Assembly: GCA_002082585.1 (NCBI GenBank)
Contig: CP020563.1
Span: 4,582,001-4,646,000, forward strand
Source of the DNA: Kitasatospora albolonga
GTDB lineage: Bacteria; Actinomycetota; Actinomycetes; Streptomycetales; Streptomycetaceae
Direction: 5' to 3'
DNA length: 64,000 nucleotides
A program made the translations under genes and the position numbers. Of the stretch, positions 1 to 8,718 are shown in pieces. The notes under the pieces were generated by a model, which had not been told where the DNA came from, ran no database searches, and saw only the letters and a program-made list of their open reading frames with translations. Each line of letters starts with the position of its first letter. Positions within the stretch are counted from its first letter, which is position 1.

Positions 1-1013
1 GGCTGCTGGACGCCGTCGACGTGTGGTGCGAGGACCTCCTCGACCAGCTGCCCGAGACGCCGGTGCCGCCGGTCGCCACCGAGATCGTCGCCGTACGGGA
101 TCTGGACCTGGTGGACGACGACGCCTGGCCGCAGGCGCTCGCGATGCTGGCGCAGCCGCCGTTGCGGGACGCGCTGACGCAGCCGGTGCGGGTGCTGCTG
201 CCGGACGGGACGACGCAGTCCGTGCGCCCGTACACCGCGTGGTGGCTGCGCGACCACCCCGTCCTGGACGGCCGCCGCCCCGCCGGGCTGCGCGCGGCGG
301 GCGGTGACCCGCGTCTGGCGGGGCTGTACGACGCGGTGGACGCCACCGGCTTCGACGACACCCAGGTGCTGCGGGCCCTCGGGGTGCGCACATCGGTCGC
401 CGCCCTTCTGGACGAGCCGGGCGGTGCGGCCGAGCTGCTGGGCCGGCTCGCCGACGAGGACCGGCCCGTCACCCCCGTACAGCTGCACGCCCTGTACACC
501 GCCCTCGCCGAACTCGACCCGGACCAGGTGACGTTGCCGGACGAGCTGCGGGCGGTGGTGGACGGCGAGGTGGTCGTGGTCGACGCGGCGGACGCGGTCA
601 TCGCGGACGCCCCGGACGTGCTGCCGCTGACGGAGGGGCTGCCCCTGCTCCCCGTGGCCCCGTCCCGGGCCGCCGAGCTGGCCGACCTGCTCCAGGTGCG
701 GCGGCTCGGCGAGACGATCGAGGCGGGCGTCACCAGCGAGGGCGAGGAGCACCGCGTACCGGAGTCCGTCCGCGTCCTGCTCGGCCCCGCCACCCCGGAC
801 ACGTACATCGAGCACACCGAACTCCACGCGGGCGGCGTCGAACTGGACTGGCGCCGCACCCCGGACGGCGTCGTCCACGCCGCCACCCTGGAGGGGGTCG
901 CGGCGGGCCTGGCCTGGGCGGCGGGCCAGTGGCCGCGCCGCTTCGAGGTGGCGGCCCTGCTGGAGGACCCGTCGCGTACGGAGGAGCTGGCGCGGGACCG
1001 CTGGTTCGACTGA
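1..1013 (+). CDS. C-terminal part of a large sacsin-like (Hsp90-type ATPase) protein, 5' end outside window
   Basis: The reading frame is open from position 3 to the TGA at 1011-1013, so only about 336 C-terminal residues are present. The fragment is acidic, Leu/Asp/Val-rich and lacks signal peptides and membrane spans. Its composition and ending (repeated short motifs such as LPLLPVAPS and a final RDRWFD) resemble the tail of the roughly 1000-residue Streptomyces proteins whose N-terminus is a sacsin-like Hsp90 ATPase fold. That N-terminal domain is not in the window, so the assignment rests on recalled family similarity. There is no obvious operon partner: the next gene on this strand has its own promoter. 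Confidence 0.55.
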   Translation, partial: LLDAVDVWCEDLLDQLPETPVPPVATEIVAVRDLDLVDDDAWPQALAMLAQPPLRDALTQPVRVLLPDGTTQSVRPYTAWWLRDHPVLDGRRPAGLRAAGGDPRLAGLYDAVDATGFDDTQVLRALGVRTSVAALLDEPGGAAELLGRLADEDRPVTPVQLHALYTALAELDPDQVTLPDELRAVVDGEVVVVDAADAVIADAPDVLPLTEGLPLLPVAPSRAAELADLLQVRRLGETIEAGVTSEGEEHRVPESVRVLLGPATPDTYIEHTELHAGGVELDWRRTPDGVVHAATLEGVAAGLAWAAGQWPRRFEVAALLEDPSRTEELARDRWFD

Positions 1014-1051
1014 GGGGGGGCGACGCCCGCCCCCTTCGCCCTCCGATCTCC

Positions 1052-1080
1052 TTCACAGAAAACGCATATCTGTGTACAAC
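1052..1080 (+). promoter_or_regulatory. promoter shared in sequence with 2029-2057 (TTCACA-17-TACAAC)
   Basis: A TTCACA hexamer (1052-1057) is followed after exactly 17 bp by TACAAC (1075-1080). The same two boxes with the same spacing, and similar bases between them, precede the paralogous gene at 2171. Conservation between the two paralogues supports a real -35/-10 pair. The distance to the start codon implies a 5' leader of roughly 130 nt. Confidence 0.55.
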
Positions 1081-1215
1081 CATGCGCGGGCGGGGCGGGT
1101 CTCACCGGGTGAGTGGCTGAACTGCCGGAGTCAACAGGCCGTCGGCCACAGTCAGTTCGGACCGGTCCGCCCCCGTTCGCACCTCGGGGCAGGACCCCTT
1201 CTCCACGGGGAACAC

Positions 1216-1959
1216 ATGCGCATGCGTACGTTTGCGGCCGTCGTCACCGGCGCCCTGGCCGTTACCGCCCTCACGGTCCCGGCCGCCCAGGCGGACGGTC
1301 GCTACGGCGACACCACCATCACCAAGGTGACGGTCAACGGCGGCAAGAACGTGGTCGTCGGGACCTCGGGCGTCAAGAAGTTCACGGTCGTCCTGACCGC
1401 CAAGGACAACTCCGGCATCAAGGACGCCGACATCAGCCTGCGCGGACCGGCGTTCGGCATCCTGACGACGAGCGCCACCACCTGCAAGAGCAACACCTGC
1501 ACCGCGAAGTTCGTCGTCGACCCGAAGGTCGACCTGCTGTACGGCAACGACCGGGCGGGCACCTGGTATGTCGACGCCTGGGTCAACGCCAAGGACGGCG
1601 ACTTCATCTGGACGGAGAAGGCCAAGTCCTTCAAGCTCCAGCGTCAGTCCAAGCTGACCGCGAACGCTTCGCCGGAGCCGGTGAAGAAGGGCAAGACGAT
1701 CACGGTCACCGGCAAGCTGACGCGCGCCAACTGGGAGACCTTCAAGTACCAGGGCTACGGCAAGCAGTCGGTGAAGCTCCAGTTCAAGAAGAAGGGCGCG
1801 AAGACCTACAAGAACATCAAGACGGTCAAGTCGAGCTCGGCCGGTGCTCTGAAGACGACGGTGAAGGCGACCGTGGACGGCCACTGGCGCTACAGCTTCG
1901 CCGGTACGTCCTCGACCCCGGCCGTCACCTCGGCCGCCGACTACCTCGACGTGAAGTAG
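1216..1959 (+). CDS. secreted protein with C-terminal FNASPEP-type Ig-like domain (paralogue 1)
   Basis: Predicted exported protein of 247 residues. Residues 1-26 form a Sec signal peptide (positive MRMR, Ala/Val-rich core, AQA-type cleavage site). The middle region is unique and has a likely disulfide pair (CKSNTC). The last 95 residues or so, from SKLTANASPEPVKKG onward, form a small beta-rich domain ending SAADYLDVK. The same domain ends the gene at 2171 and occurs twice in the HtaA protein at 50199. The ATG at 1216 is chosen because it directly precedes the signal peptide and follows GGGGAA; longer in-frame starts would add an uncleavable basic extension. Function is unknown; a cell-surface or wall-associated role is inferred. 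Confidence 0.85.
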   Translation: MRMRTFAAVVTGALAVTALTVPAAQADGRYGDTTITKVTVNGGKNVVVGTSGVKKFTVVLTAKDNSGIKDADISLRGPAFGILTTSATTCKSNTCTAKFVVDPKVDLLYGNDRAGTWYVDAWVNAKDGDFIWTEKAKSFKLQRQSKLTANASPEPVKKGKTITVTGKLTRANWETFKYQGYGKQSVKLQFKKKGAKTYKNIKTVKSSSAGALKTTVKATVDGHWRYSFAGTSSTPAVTSAADYLDVK

Positions 1960-1971
1960 CCCGGCTCACAC

Positions 1972-2007
1972 CCCTGCTCGGCCCGCCCCGGGACGGGCCG
2001 AGCAGGG
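1972..2007 (+). terminator. hairpin terminator after the first secreted paralogue
   Basis: Perfect 14-bp stem (1972-1985 with 1994-2007) around an 8-nt loop, 12 nt after the stop codon, with no U-tract, as is usual in Streptomyces. It separates the two paralogues, each of which has its own promoter. Confidence 0.7.
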
Positions 2008-2028
2008 CAGGGGGCACGCGTCACATGG

Positions 2029-2057
2029 TTCACAGGAAAGTCATAAAGTCGTACAAC
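2029..2057 (+). promoter_or_regulatory. promoter of second secreted paralogue
   Basis: TTCACA (2029-2034), 17 bp, TACAAC (2052-2057). It aligns with the promoter at 1052-1080, including the trailing CAACCAT, so the duplication that made the two genes included their promoter. Confidence 0.55.
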
Positions 2058-2170
2058 CATTCACGCAGGTCACCCGTCTGATCCTGTGAGCCAACAGGCT
2101 CTGGACCAGATGGGCTCCGCCGGGCTGACAACGCCGCCCCGGAGCCCCTTCTCCACGTGGGGAACATCAC

Positions 2171-3025
2171 ATGCGTATTCGTGCCACTGTGGCTGCCGTC
2201 TCCGGCGCCCTGGCTCTCTCCGCCCTCGCCGTACCGGCCGCACAGGCCGATGACACCTCTTCGCGGTCGGCGGACCGCGGTTTCACCGCCTTCCAGTCCG
2301 TCCCGGGCGACCAGGCGAAGCGTACGGTCGGCGCCGCCGCGAAGTCGGCGAAGGTGAAGATCACCAAGGCGACCGTCAACAGCGGCAAGCCGATCGTCCT
2401 CGGCACCTCGGCGAAGAAGAAGGTCTCCTTCTCCGTCACCGCCTCCGACCCCTCCGGGATCGGCGGCGCCGCCCCGTTCATCTGGCACGGCAAGAGCGTC
2501 AACAAGGGCATCGGCTTCGGTCCGGACGAGAAGGGCTTCTCCTGCAAGGTTGCCAACGCGACCACCACGACCTGCAAGGGGACCATCACCCTCGACCCGA
2601 AGCTGCTGCTGAACTCCGACGCGGCCAACTGGAACGTCGGGGTCGTGGCGGTGACCATGAAGGGCGAGGAGGTCCAGCGTGACTCCGTCGCCAAGGTGCG
2701 GGTGCAGCGCCTCTCCAAGCTGACCGCGAACGCTTCGCCGGAGCCGGTGAAGAAGGGCAAGACGATCACGGTCACCGGCAAGCTGACGCGCGCCAACTGG
2801 GAGACCTACAAGTACCAGGGCTACAGCAAGCAGTCGGTCAAGCTCCAGTTCAAGAAGAAGGGCGCGAAGACCTACAAGAACATCAAGACGGTCAAGTCCA
2901 GCTCGACCGGCGCCCTGAAGACCACGGTGAAGGCGACCGTGGACGGCCACTGGCGCTACAGCTTCGCCGGTACGGCCTCCACCCCGGCCGTCACCTCGGC
3001 CGCCGACTACCTCGACGTGAAGTAG
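2171..3025 (+). CDS. secreted protein with C-terminal FNASPEP-type Ig-like domain (paralogue 2)
   Basis: Protein of 284 residues with a Sec signal peptide (residues 1-27, ending AQA-DD), a unique middle region with a possible disulfide pair (CKVANATTTTC), and a C-terminal domain almost identical to that of the upstream gene. It is a tandem paralogue of 1216-1959: the N-terminal halves have diverged while the last 95 residues differ at only a few positions, including a stretch of about 90 bp with no nucleotide change (around 1652-1740 and 2719-2807). That points to gene conversion or a recently shared domain. The ATG follows GGGGAA as in the first copy. No enzymatic motif is visible; an extracellular structural or binding role is inferred. 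Confidence 0.85.
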   Translation: MRIRATVAAVSGALALSALAVPAAQADDTSSRSADRGFTAFQSVPGDQAKRTVGAAAKSAKVKITKATVNSGKPIVLGTSAKKKVSFSVTASDPSGIGGAAPFIWHGKSVNKGIGFGPDEKGFSCKVANATTTTCKGTITLDPKLLLNSDAANWNVGVVAVTMKGEEVQRDSVAKVRVQRLSKLTANASPEPVKKGKTITVTGKLTRANWETYKYQGYSKQSVKLQFKKKGAKTYKNIKTVKSSSTGALKTTVKATVDGHWRYSFAGTASTPAVTSAADYLDVK

Positions 3026-3030
3026 TCACA

Positions 3031-3093
3031 GCCACAGCCATACGGAAGCCCCCGGGAGGCCGAGCCTCCCGGGGGCTTCCGTATGGCTGTGGC
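3031..3093. terminator. very long perfect bidirectional hairpin terminator
   Basis: Positions 3031-3060 are perfectly complementary to 3064-3093: a 30-bp stem with no mismatch and a 3-nt loop (CGA). It starts 5 nt after the stop of the secreted protein and ends 20 nt before the stop of the convergent P-type ATPase, so it can terminate both transcripts. Confidence 0.85.
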
Positions 3094-3112
3094 ACTCCGC
3101 GCCCGGCGCCGC

Positions 3113-5590
3113 CTACGCCCCGAAGCGCCGGCCCACCAGGCGCCAGCTGAACTCCAGCGCGGCCGCCGCCGCCACCGCGATGCCGACCGCCGCCCACGGC
3201 ATGGTCGTCCCCACCAGCTTCAGGGCGAAGAACTCCTGGAGCCACGGCACCACGAGCACGATCAGGAAGCCGAGCCCCATCGCCGCCACCAGGCCGATGC
3301 GCCACCAGGTGTAGGGGCGGGCGATGATCGCCAGGACCCACATCGCGACCAGGAACAGCGTCAGCGTCGCCGCGCTCGTCTCGGCCTCCAGCGCTCCGGG
3401 ACCGGAGTAGTGGTGGCGGGCCAGCAGGTACGTGGTGAAGGTGGCCGCCGCCGCGATGACGCCCGAGGGGATCGCGTACCGCATGACGCGGCGGACGAAG
3501 TGGGGCTGGGCGCGTTCCTTGTTCGGCGCGAGGGCCAGGAAGAACGCGGGGACGCCGATGGTCAGCGTGGCCAGCAGCGTCAGGTGGCGCGGCAGGAACG
3601 GGTACTCCACCTGCGAGCAGACCACCAGGATCGCCAGCAGCACCGAGTAGACCGTCTTGGTGAGGAAGAGGGTCGCGACACGGGTGATGTTGCCGATCAC
3701 CCGGCGGCCCTCGGCCACCACCGACGGGAGCGTGGCGAAGCTGTTGTTCAGCAGCACGATCTGGGCGACCGCGCGCGTGGCCTCGGAGCCGGAGCCCATC
3801 GAGACCCCGATGTCGGCGTCCTTGAGGGCCAGGACGTCGTTGACGCCGTCGCCGGTCATCGCCACCGTGTGGCCGCGCGACTGGAGGGCGGCGACCATGT
3901 CCCGCTTCTGCTGCGGGGTGACCCGGCCGAAGACCGCGTTCTGCTCCATGGCCGTGGCCATCTCGTCCGGGTCGGTGGGCATCCGGCGGGCGTCGAGGGT
4001 GTTCTCGGCGCCCGCGAGGCCCAGCTTCCCGGCGACCGCGCCGACCGAGACGGCGTTGTCGCCGGAGATGACCTTGGTGGCCACGTTCTGCTGGGCGAAG
4101 TACTTCAGGGTCTCTGCCGCGTCCGGCCGCAGCCGCTGCTCCAGGACGACGAGCGCGGTGGGCACGTCGCCCTCCGCCGCGTCCGGGGCGTCCAGTTCGC
4201 CGCTCGGCACCCGGGCCAGGAGCAGCACGCGCAGGCCCTGCTGGTTGAGGTGGTCGATCTCGTCGAGGGTGGGGTCGCCCTCGGGGAGCAGGACGTCGGG
4301 GGCGCCGAGCAGCCAGGCGGAGGAGGTGCCGTCGGCCTCGGTGAACGTGGCGCCGCTGTACTTGCGGGCGGAGGAGAACGGCATCGCTTCGGTGACCGCC
4401 CAGGCGGCCTTGCCGTCCCCGCCCGCCGGATAGGCGTCGATGATGGCCTGGAGGCTGGCGTTGGGGCGGGGGTCGGAGGAGCCGAGGGAGCGCAGCACCT
4501 GGTGGACGTACGCCTCGTCGCTCCCGTTCAGCGGCCGGACCTCCGTGATGTCCATGCCGCCCTCGGTGAGGGTCCCGGTCTTGTCCAGGCAGACCACGTC
4601 GACCCGGGCGAGCCCCTCGATGGCGGGCAGCTCCTGCACGAGGCACTGCTTGCGGCCGAGCCGTACGACGCCGATGGCGAAGGCGACGGAGGTGAGGAGC
4701 ACCAGCCCCTCGGGGATCATCGGGACGATGCCGCCGACGGTCCGGGCGACGGAGTCCTTGAAGTTGTTGTCCTTCACGACGAGCTGGCTGATGATGAGTC
4801 CGATCGCCGTCGGCACCATCATCCAGGTGACGTACTTCAGGATCGTGCTGATGCCGCTGCGCAGCTCGGAGTGGACGAGCGTGAAGCGCGACGCCTCCTC
4901 CGCGAGCTGGGCCGCGTACGCCTCGCGCCCGACCTTGGTCGCGGTGAACGCGCCGCCGCCCGCGACGACGAAACTGCCGGACATCACCGGGTCGCCGGGC
5001 CGCTTGAGCACCGGGTCGGCCTCACCGGTCAGCAGCGACTCGTCGACCTCCAGGCTGTCGGCCTCCGCGACCGTGCCGTCCACGACCACCTTGTCGCCGG
5101 GCCCCAGCTCGATCACGTCCCCGAGGACGATCTCGTGGGTGGAGACCTCGACGGCGCTCCCGTCGCGCCGCACGGTCGGCTTCGCCTCACCGATCACCGC
5201 GAGGCTGTCCAGGGTCCGCTTGGCCCGCCACTCCTGGATGATGCCGATGCCGGTGTTGGCGACGATCACGAAGCCGAAGAGGCTGTCCTGGATCGGCGCC
5301 ACGAACAGCATGATCACCCAGAGCACGCCGATGATCAGGTTGAACCGGGTGAAGACGTTGGCGCGGACGATCTCGGTGAGGGACCGCGAGGACCGTACGG
5401 GTACGTCGTTGACCTCACCCCGAGCCACCCGCTCGGCGACCTCGGCCGTGGTGAGGCCGGTGGCGCGATGGCCGGATGGCGGAAGGTCGACCGGATGTAC
5501 GGGGTCGAGTTCCGCCCCCGCGTCGATCATGGCCGGCCGGGGAGGTCCGGGTGTGTGCTCCCCGGAGGAATCGAGTGCCCGCTGCGTCAT
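3113..5590 (-). CDS. ctpE: CtpE-type cation-translocating P-type ATPase
   Basis: ATP-driven membrane cation pump of about 825 residues. Visible motifs: the A-domain TGEAD, the membrane PEGL motif near residue 293, the phosphorylation site DKTGTLT near residue 335, a KxSG-type nucleotide-binding region, and the hinge MTGDGVNDVLALKDAD near 577, followed by six C-terminal membrane helices. The N-terminal GLT..EV..RVA.GEVND and FTRFN segments match mycobacterial CtpE closely as I remember it; CtpE has been linked to calcium uptake. Cytosolic heavy-metal domains and CPC metal motifs are absent, which argues against a P1B metal pump. The ATG at 5590 (MTQRAL) is preferred over a GTG at 5623; neither has a strong ribosome site. 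It converges on the secreted paralogues. Confidence 0.9.
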   Translation of the reverse strand: MTQRALDSSGEHTPGPPRPAMIDAGAELDPVHPVDLPPSGHRATGLTTAEVAERVARGEVNDVPVRSSRSLTEIVRANVFTRFNLIIGVLWVIMLFVAPIQDSLFGFVIVANTGIGIIQEWRAKRTLDSLAVIGEAKPTVRRDGSAVEVSTHEIVLGDVIELGPGDKVVVDGTVAEADSLEVDESLLTGEADPVLKRPGDPVMSGSFVVAGGGAFTATKVGREAYAAQLAEEASRFTLVHSELRSGISTILKYVTWMMVPTAIGLIISQLVVKDNNFKDSVARTVGGIVPMIPEGLVLLTSVAFAIGVVRLGRKQCLVQELPAIEGLARVDVVCLDKTGTLTEGGMDITEVRPLNGSDEAYVHQVLRSLGSSDPRPNASLQAIIDAYPAGGDGKAAWAVTEAMPFSSARKYSGATFTEADGTSSAWLLGAPDVLLPEGDPTLDEIDHLNQQGLRVLLLARVPSGELDAPDAAEGDVPTALVVLEQRLRPDAAETLKYFAQQNVATKVISGDNAVSVGAVAGKLGLAGAENTLDARRMPTDPDEMATAMEQNAVFGRVTPQQKRDMVAALQSRGHTVAMTGDGVNDVLALKDADIGVSMGSGSEATRAVAQIVLLNNSFATLPSVVAEGRRVIGNITRVATLFLTKTVYSVLLAILVVCSQVEYPFLPRHLTLLATLTIGVPAFFLALAPNKERAQPHFVRRVMRYAIPSGVIAAAATFTTYLLARHHYSGPGALEAETSAATLTLFLVAMWVLAIIARPYTWWRIGLVAAMGLGFLIVLVVPWLQEFFALKLVGTTMPWAAVGIAVAAAAALEFSWRLVGRRFGA

Positions 5591-5772
5591 GGTTAGAAGG
5601 TACGGGCGCCCGGCGCTGATCACCCGTCGGGGGGTCGAAGATCCGACCAGGGGAGGAGCAAGTCGGTCCCAGGGTTGTACGGGGACGGGGAGGAGCCCGT
5701 ACGGAAGAGGCAGGCGGCCACGCCGTCAGGAGCCCCGACCGCGCACTGCGCACCGCACCGGGCGGCCGCGGC

Positions 5773-6087
5773 CTACGCCGTCAGACCGTCCGCTTCCGCT
5801 TCCGCCTTCGCCCGGGCCTCCGCCTCGGCCTCGGCCTGCGCCTGGGCCGCGTGCCGCTTGAGGGCGGCGTCGCGCCCGCGGACGTACCAGATGCCGATCA
5901 GCCCCAGTCCGGCACCGGCCAGCGGGGTCCATACCCACCAGGTGTGCCCCCGGTCGGCGAACCAGCCGTAGAAGGGGAGCTGGGCGAGGAAGAGGACGAA
6001 CCAGAGGATCGTGCCGCCCACGATGGTGGAGACGACGGGGCCCTCCAGGGGCTCGGGCGCCTCGTGCTTCGGTGTCCACTTCTCCAT
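5773..6087 (-). CDS. DUF2530 small membrane protein
   Basis: Protein of 104 residues with two membrane helices (about residues 18-40 and 52-70) and a charged Ala/Glu/Lys-rich cytoplasmic tail that looks coiled-coil. The N-terminal MEKWTPKHEAPEPLEGP and the GHTWWVW loop are characteristic of DUF2530 proteins of Streptomyces, which have no known function. The ATG at 6087 starts the conserved sequence; a longer frame upstream is not conserved in character. It lies divergent to the purine permease, the arrangement usual in this genus. Confidence 0.85.
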   Translation of the reverse strand: MEKWTPKHEAPEPLEGPVVSTIVGGTILWFVLFLAQLPFYGWFADRGHTWWVWTPLAGAGLGLIGIWYVRGRDAALKRHAAQAQAEAEAEARAKAEAEADGLTA

Positions 6088-6331
6088 GAGTTCAGTGTAT
6101 GGGGCCCCTGTACGGCAGGCCGGGGGGCCGTTCGTCCTCAAGGAACCCGAGGGTCCGTGCAGGGCTCCCAAGGGTCTACGCGCGGAGATAGCGATCTTCG
6201 CCTGATGTATTCATACTGAATCTGCTTTGGGCTGGCTCGATTCGTTCGTCTGAACATCCAATGTCGATCACTTTTGCGCCCCTTGCTCTCACCTCTCCGC
6301 GCCCCACCCCTACGTACGACTGAGGTCACCC

Positions 6332-7786
6332 ATGCCCCCCTCGGCCACCGCTCCGGTCGACTCCCCGCAGCCCTCGGCCCCGCAGCCCCAGGGCGGCCTG
6401 GACCGGTTCTTCAAGATCTCCGAGCGGGGGTCGACCGTCGCGCGCGAATTCCGCGGCGGGTTCGCCACGTTCTTCGCGATGGCGTACATCATCGTGCTCA
6501 ACCCGATCATCCTGGGCAGCGCGAAGGACATGTACGGCCACCAGCTCGACAACGGCCAGCTGGTCACCGCCACCGTGCTCTCCGCCGCCTTCTCCACGCT
6601 CCTGATGGGTGTCATCGGCAATGTGCCGATCGCGCTCGCGGCCGGGCTCGGCGTCAACACCGTCGTCGCGCTCCAGCTCGCCCCCCGGATGAGCTGGCCG
6701 GACGCGATGGGCATGGTCGTCCTCGCGGGCATCGTGGTCATGCTGCTGGTCGCGACCGGGCTGCGGGAACGCGTGATGAACGCCGTACCGAAGTCGCTCC
6801 GCAAGGGCATCGCGATCGGTATCGGCCTCTTCATCCTGCTGATCGGCCTCGTCGACTCGGGCTTCGTCTCGCGCATCCCGAACGAGGCCCACACCACCGT
6901 GCCGCTCCAGCTCGGCGCCGACGGCCACCTCACCGGCTGGCCGATCCTCGTCTTCGTGCTCGGCGCGCTGCTCACGCTCGCGCTGATCGTGCGCAAGGTG
7001 CCCGGCGCGATCCTGATCTCGATCATCGCCATGACGCTCCTCGCCGTGGTCATCGACGCGGTGGCGGGCCTGCCCGAGGGGGCCTGGGGCCTGACGACGC
7101 CCGCATGGCCGGGGAACCCGGTCTCCGCGCCGGACTTCGGGCTGCTCGGTGAGGTCAGCCTCTTCGGCGGCTTCGCCAAGGTCGGCTATCTGACCGGCAT
7201 CCTGTTCGTCTTCACCGTGCTGCTGTCCTGCTTCTTCGACGCGATGGGCACCATCCTCGGTGTCGGTGACGAGGCCAAGCTGATGGACGAGAACGGCACC
7301 TTCCCCGGCATCAACAAGGTGCTGTTCGTGGACGGCATCGCGGTCGCCTCGGGCGGTGCGACCTCCGCCTCCGCCACCACCTGCTTCGTGGAGTCCACGG
7401 CGGGCGTCGGAGAGGGCGCCCGCACCGGACTGGCGAGCGTGGTGACCGGTCTGCTCTTCTCGGTGGCGCTGTTCCTCACACCGCTGGCGACCATGGTCCC
7501 GTCGCAGGCGGCCACCCCCGCCCTGCTGGCGGTCGGCTTCCTGATCATCGCGGGGTCGGTACGGGACATCGACTGGAGCGACTACACGCTGGCGGTCCCG
7601 GCGTTCCTGGCGATGGTGATGATGCCGTTCACGTACTCGATCACCAACGGCATCGGCATCGGCTTCATCGCCTTCTCCGTGCTGCGGCTGGCGGCGGGCC
7701 GGGGCCGTGAGGTCCCGATCGCGATGTACGTGGTGTCGGCGGTCTTCGTCTTCTACTACGCGATGCCGGCGCTCGGCCTCACGTGA
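6332..7786 (+). CDS. NCS2-family purine (hypoxanthine/guanine/adenine type) permease
   Basis: Integral membrane transporter of 484 residues that probably imports purine bases by proton symport. It begins with a cytosolic segment followed by LDRFFKISERGSTVAREFRGG, the entry signature of the AzgA/PbuG branch of NCS2 carriers. There are about 12-14 hydrophobic segments, with the conserved ATSASATTCFVESTAGVGEGARTG region near residue 350 that carries substrate-binding residues in this family. The ATG at 6332 follows GAGGTCACCC. The preceding 160 bp are unusually AT-rich for the genome and should hold the promoter; I see no riboswitch. It overlaps the convergent small gene by 8 bp. Confidence 0.92.
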   Translation: MPPSATAPVDSPQPSAPQPQGGLDRFFKISERGSTVAREFRGGFATFFAMAYIIVLNPIILGSAKDMYGHQLDNGQLVTATVLSAAFSTLLMGVIGNVPIALAAGLGVNTVVALQLAPRMSWPDAMGMVVLAGIVVMLLVATGLRERVMNAVPKSLRKGIAIGIGLFILLIGLVDSGFVSRIPNEAHTTVPLQLGADGHLTGWPILVFVLGALLTLALIVRKVPGAILISIIAMTLLAVVIDAVAGLPEGAWGLTTPAWPGNPVSAPDFGLLGEVSLFGGFAKVGYLTGILFVFTVLLSCFFDAMGTILGVGDEAKLMDENGTFPGINKVLFVDGIAVASGGATSASATTCFVESTAGVGEGARTGLASVVTGLLFSVALFLTPLATMVPSQAATPALLAVGFLIIAGSVRDIDWSDYTLAVPAFLAMVMMPFTYSITNGIGIGFIAFSVLRLAAGRGREVPIAMYVVSAVFVFYYAMPALGLT

Positions 7787-8012
7787 TCGGGTCCCTCGTC
7801 ACCGCGGGGCCCGTCGGCCCGCAGAGCCCCTCCGTCTCCCCGTAGAACTTCTCCGTCTCGTCGACGGCCGCCTTGAAGCGTTCGTCGAAGTCGTCGCGCA
7901 TGAGCGTCCGGACCACATAGTCCTGGACGCTCATGCCGCGTTTCGCGGCGTGCTGCCGGAGCCGGTCGAGCAGCTCACCGTCTATGCGCAGGCTGAGCAC
8001 TGTCGATCCCAT
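7779..8012 (-). CDS. ribbon-helix-helix (CopG/Arc-like) small protein
   Basis: A 77-residue protein whose first 45 residues fit a ribbon-helix-helix DNA-binding fold: a beta strand (STVLSLRID), helix 1 (GELLDRLRQHAAKRG), a turn MSVQDYV, and helix 2 ending in VVRTLMRDDF. The tail FDERFKAAVDETEKFYGE is helical and may bind a partner, as antitoxins do, but no toxin gene is adjacent. Its 3' end overlaps the 3' end of the permease by 8 bp on the opposite strand. The role is probably transcriptional repression; the target is unknown. Confidence 0.8.
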   Translation of the reverse strand: MGSTVLSLRIDGELLDRLRQHAAKRGMSVQDYVVRTLMRDDFDERFKAAVDETEKFYGETEGLCGPTGPAVTRDPIT

Positions 8013-8124
8013 GCCAAGCAGGGTCCCCGCCCGGGGGCGCTTTTCACCTCGCTTTCCGCCCCCATCTCACTCTTTCGGGTGATCTGTTTCTCGCCCACGC
8101 ATAACCGAGTGGTATTTAGATTGG

Positions 8125-8136
8125 GTAATGAGTTAC
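8125..8136. promoter_or_regulatory. possible MarR operator
   Basis: Short inverted repeat GTAA-TGAG-TTAC in an AT-rich stretch ending 10 nt before the MarR start codon. The position fits autoregulation, but the arms are only 4 bp. Confidence 0.3.
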
Positions 8137-8146
8137 GCTAACGAAC

Positions 8147-8587
8147 ATGCCTGACCTGATCCACGACGGCGAGAGTGCCGCCGCCGTGAGCTCCCTCCGC
8201 TCGGCCGTGATGCTGCTGGGCCGGCGCCTGAAGCACCAGCGCGTCGACGAATCGCTGAGCCCCACCGAGATGTCGGTGCTCGGCACCCTGGCCCGCTGCG
8301 GTTCGGCCACCCCCGGTGAGCTGGCCCGCAAGGAGCATGTGCAGCCTCCGTCGATGACCCGCATCGTCGCGCTGCTGGAGGCGAAGGGACTCGTCAGGCT
8401 GGAACCGCACCCCGATGACCGTCGGCAGAAGGTCGTCAGCCAGACCGAGCAGGCCGAGGCCATGCTCGCGGAGAGCCGCTCCAAGCGGAACGCCTGGCTG
8501 GCCCAGCTCGCCGAGGGCCTGGACGAGGACGAGTGGGAGATGCTGCGGGCCGCCGCGCCCGTGTTGGAGAAGCTCGCCCACCTGTGA
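8147..8587 (+). CDS. MarR-family transcriptional regulator
   Basis: 146 residues with a winged helix-turn-helix: recognition region GELARKEHVQPPSMTRIVALLEAKGLV (about residues 63-90) followed by the wing RLEPHPDDRRQKVVSQT, with the DDRRQ motif typical of the family. It lies 131 bp upstream of and co-directional with an MFS exporter, the classical arrangement in which the MarR protein represses both genes until a ligand binds. The ATG at 8147 follows an AT-rich promoter with a small inverted repeat. Confidence 0.92.
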   Translation: MPDLIHDGESAAAVSSLRSAVMLLGRRLKHQRVDESLSPTEMSVLGTLARCGSATPGELARKEHVQPPSMTRIVALLEAKGLVRLEPHPDDRRQKVVSQTEQAEAMLAESRSKRNAWLAQLAEGLDEDEWEMLRAAAPVLEKLAHL

Positions 8588-8615
8588 CCCCGCGGGCGCG
8601 ACGCCGGTGACCGCC

Positions 8616-8641
8616 CCGGCCGTACACCGCTGTACGGCCGG
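8616..8641. repeat. perfect hairpin between MarR and MFS genes
   Basis: 11-bp perfect arms (8616-8626 and 8631-8641) with a 4-nt loop, inside a longer imperfect cruciform reaching about 8594-8669. It could terminate the MarR transcript, attenuate read-through into the MFS gene, or be an operator. Confidence 0.5.
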
Positions 8642-8718
8642 ACCGATCACCGCCGGAGCGCCCGTCGTCACGTCCTCGTCGGACCGCACGCCGCAGACGT
8701 ACGAGGAGATGAACCCTT

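Noticed and set aside
3083..5596. 837-residue open frame on the + strand
   Set aside because: It mirrors the P-type ATPase on the other strand; the product is low-complexity Arg/Gly/His-rich with no domain, as expected for an antisense frame in a high-GC gene.
6172..6331. Purine riboswitch before the NCS2 permease
   Set aside because: The region is AT-rich, but I could not find the conserved three-way-junction loops of a purine riboswitch; it is treated as a promoter region only.
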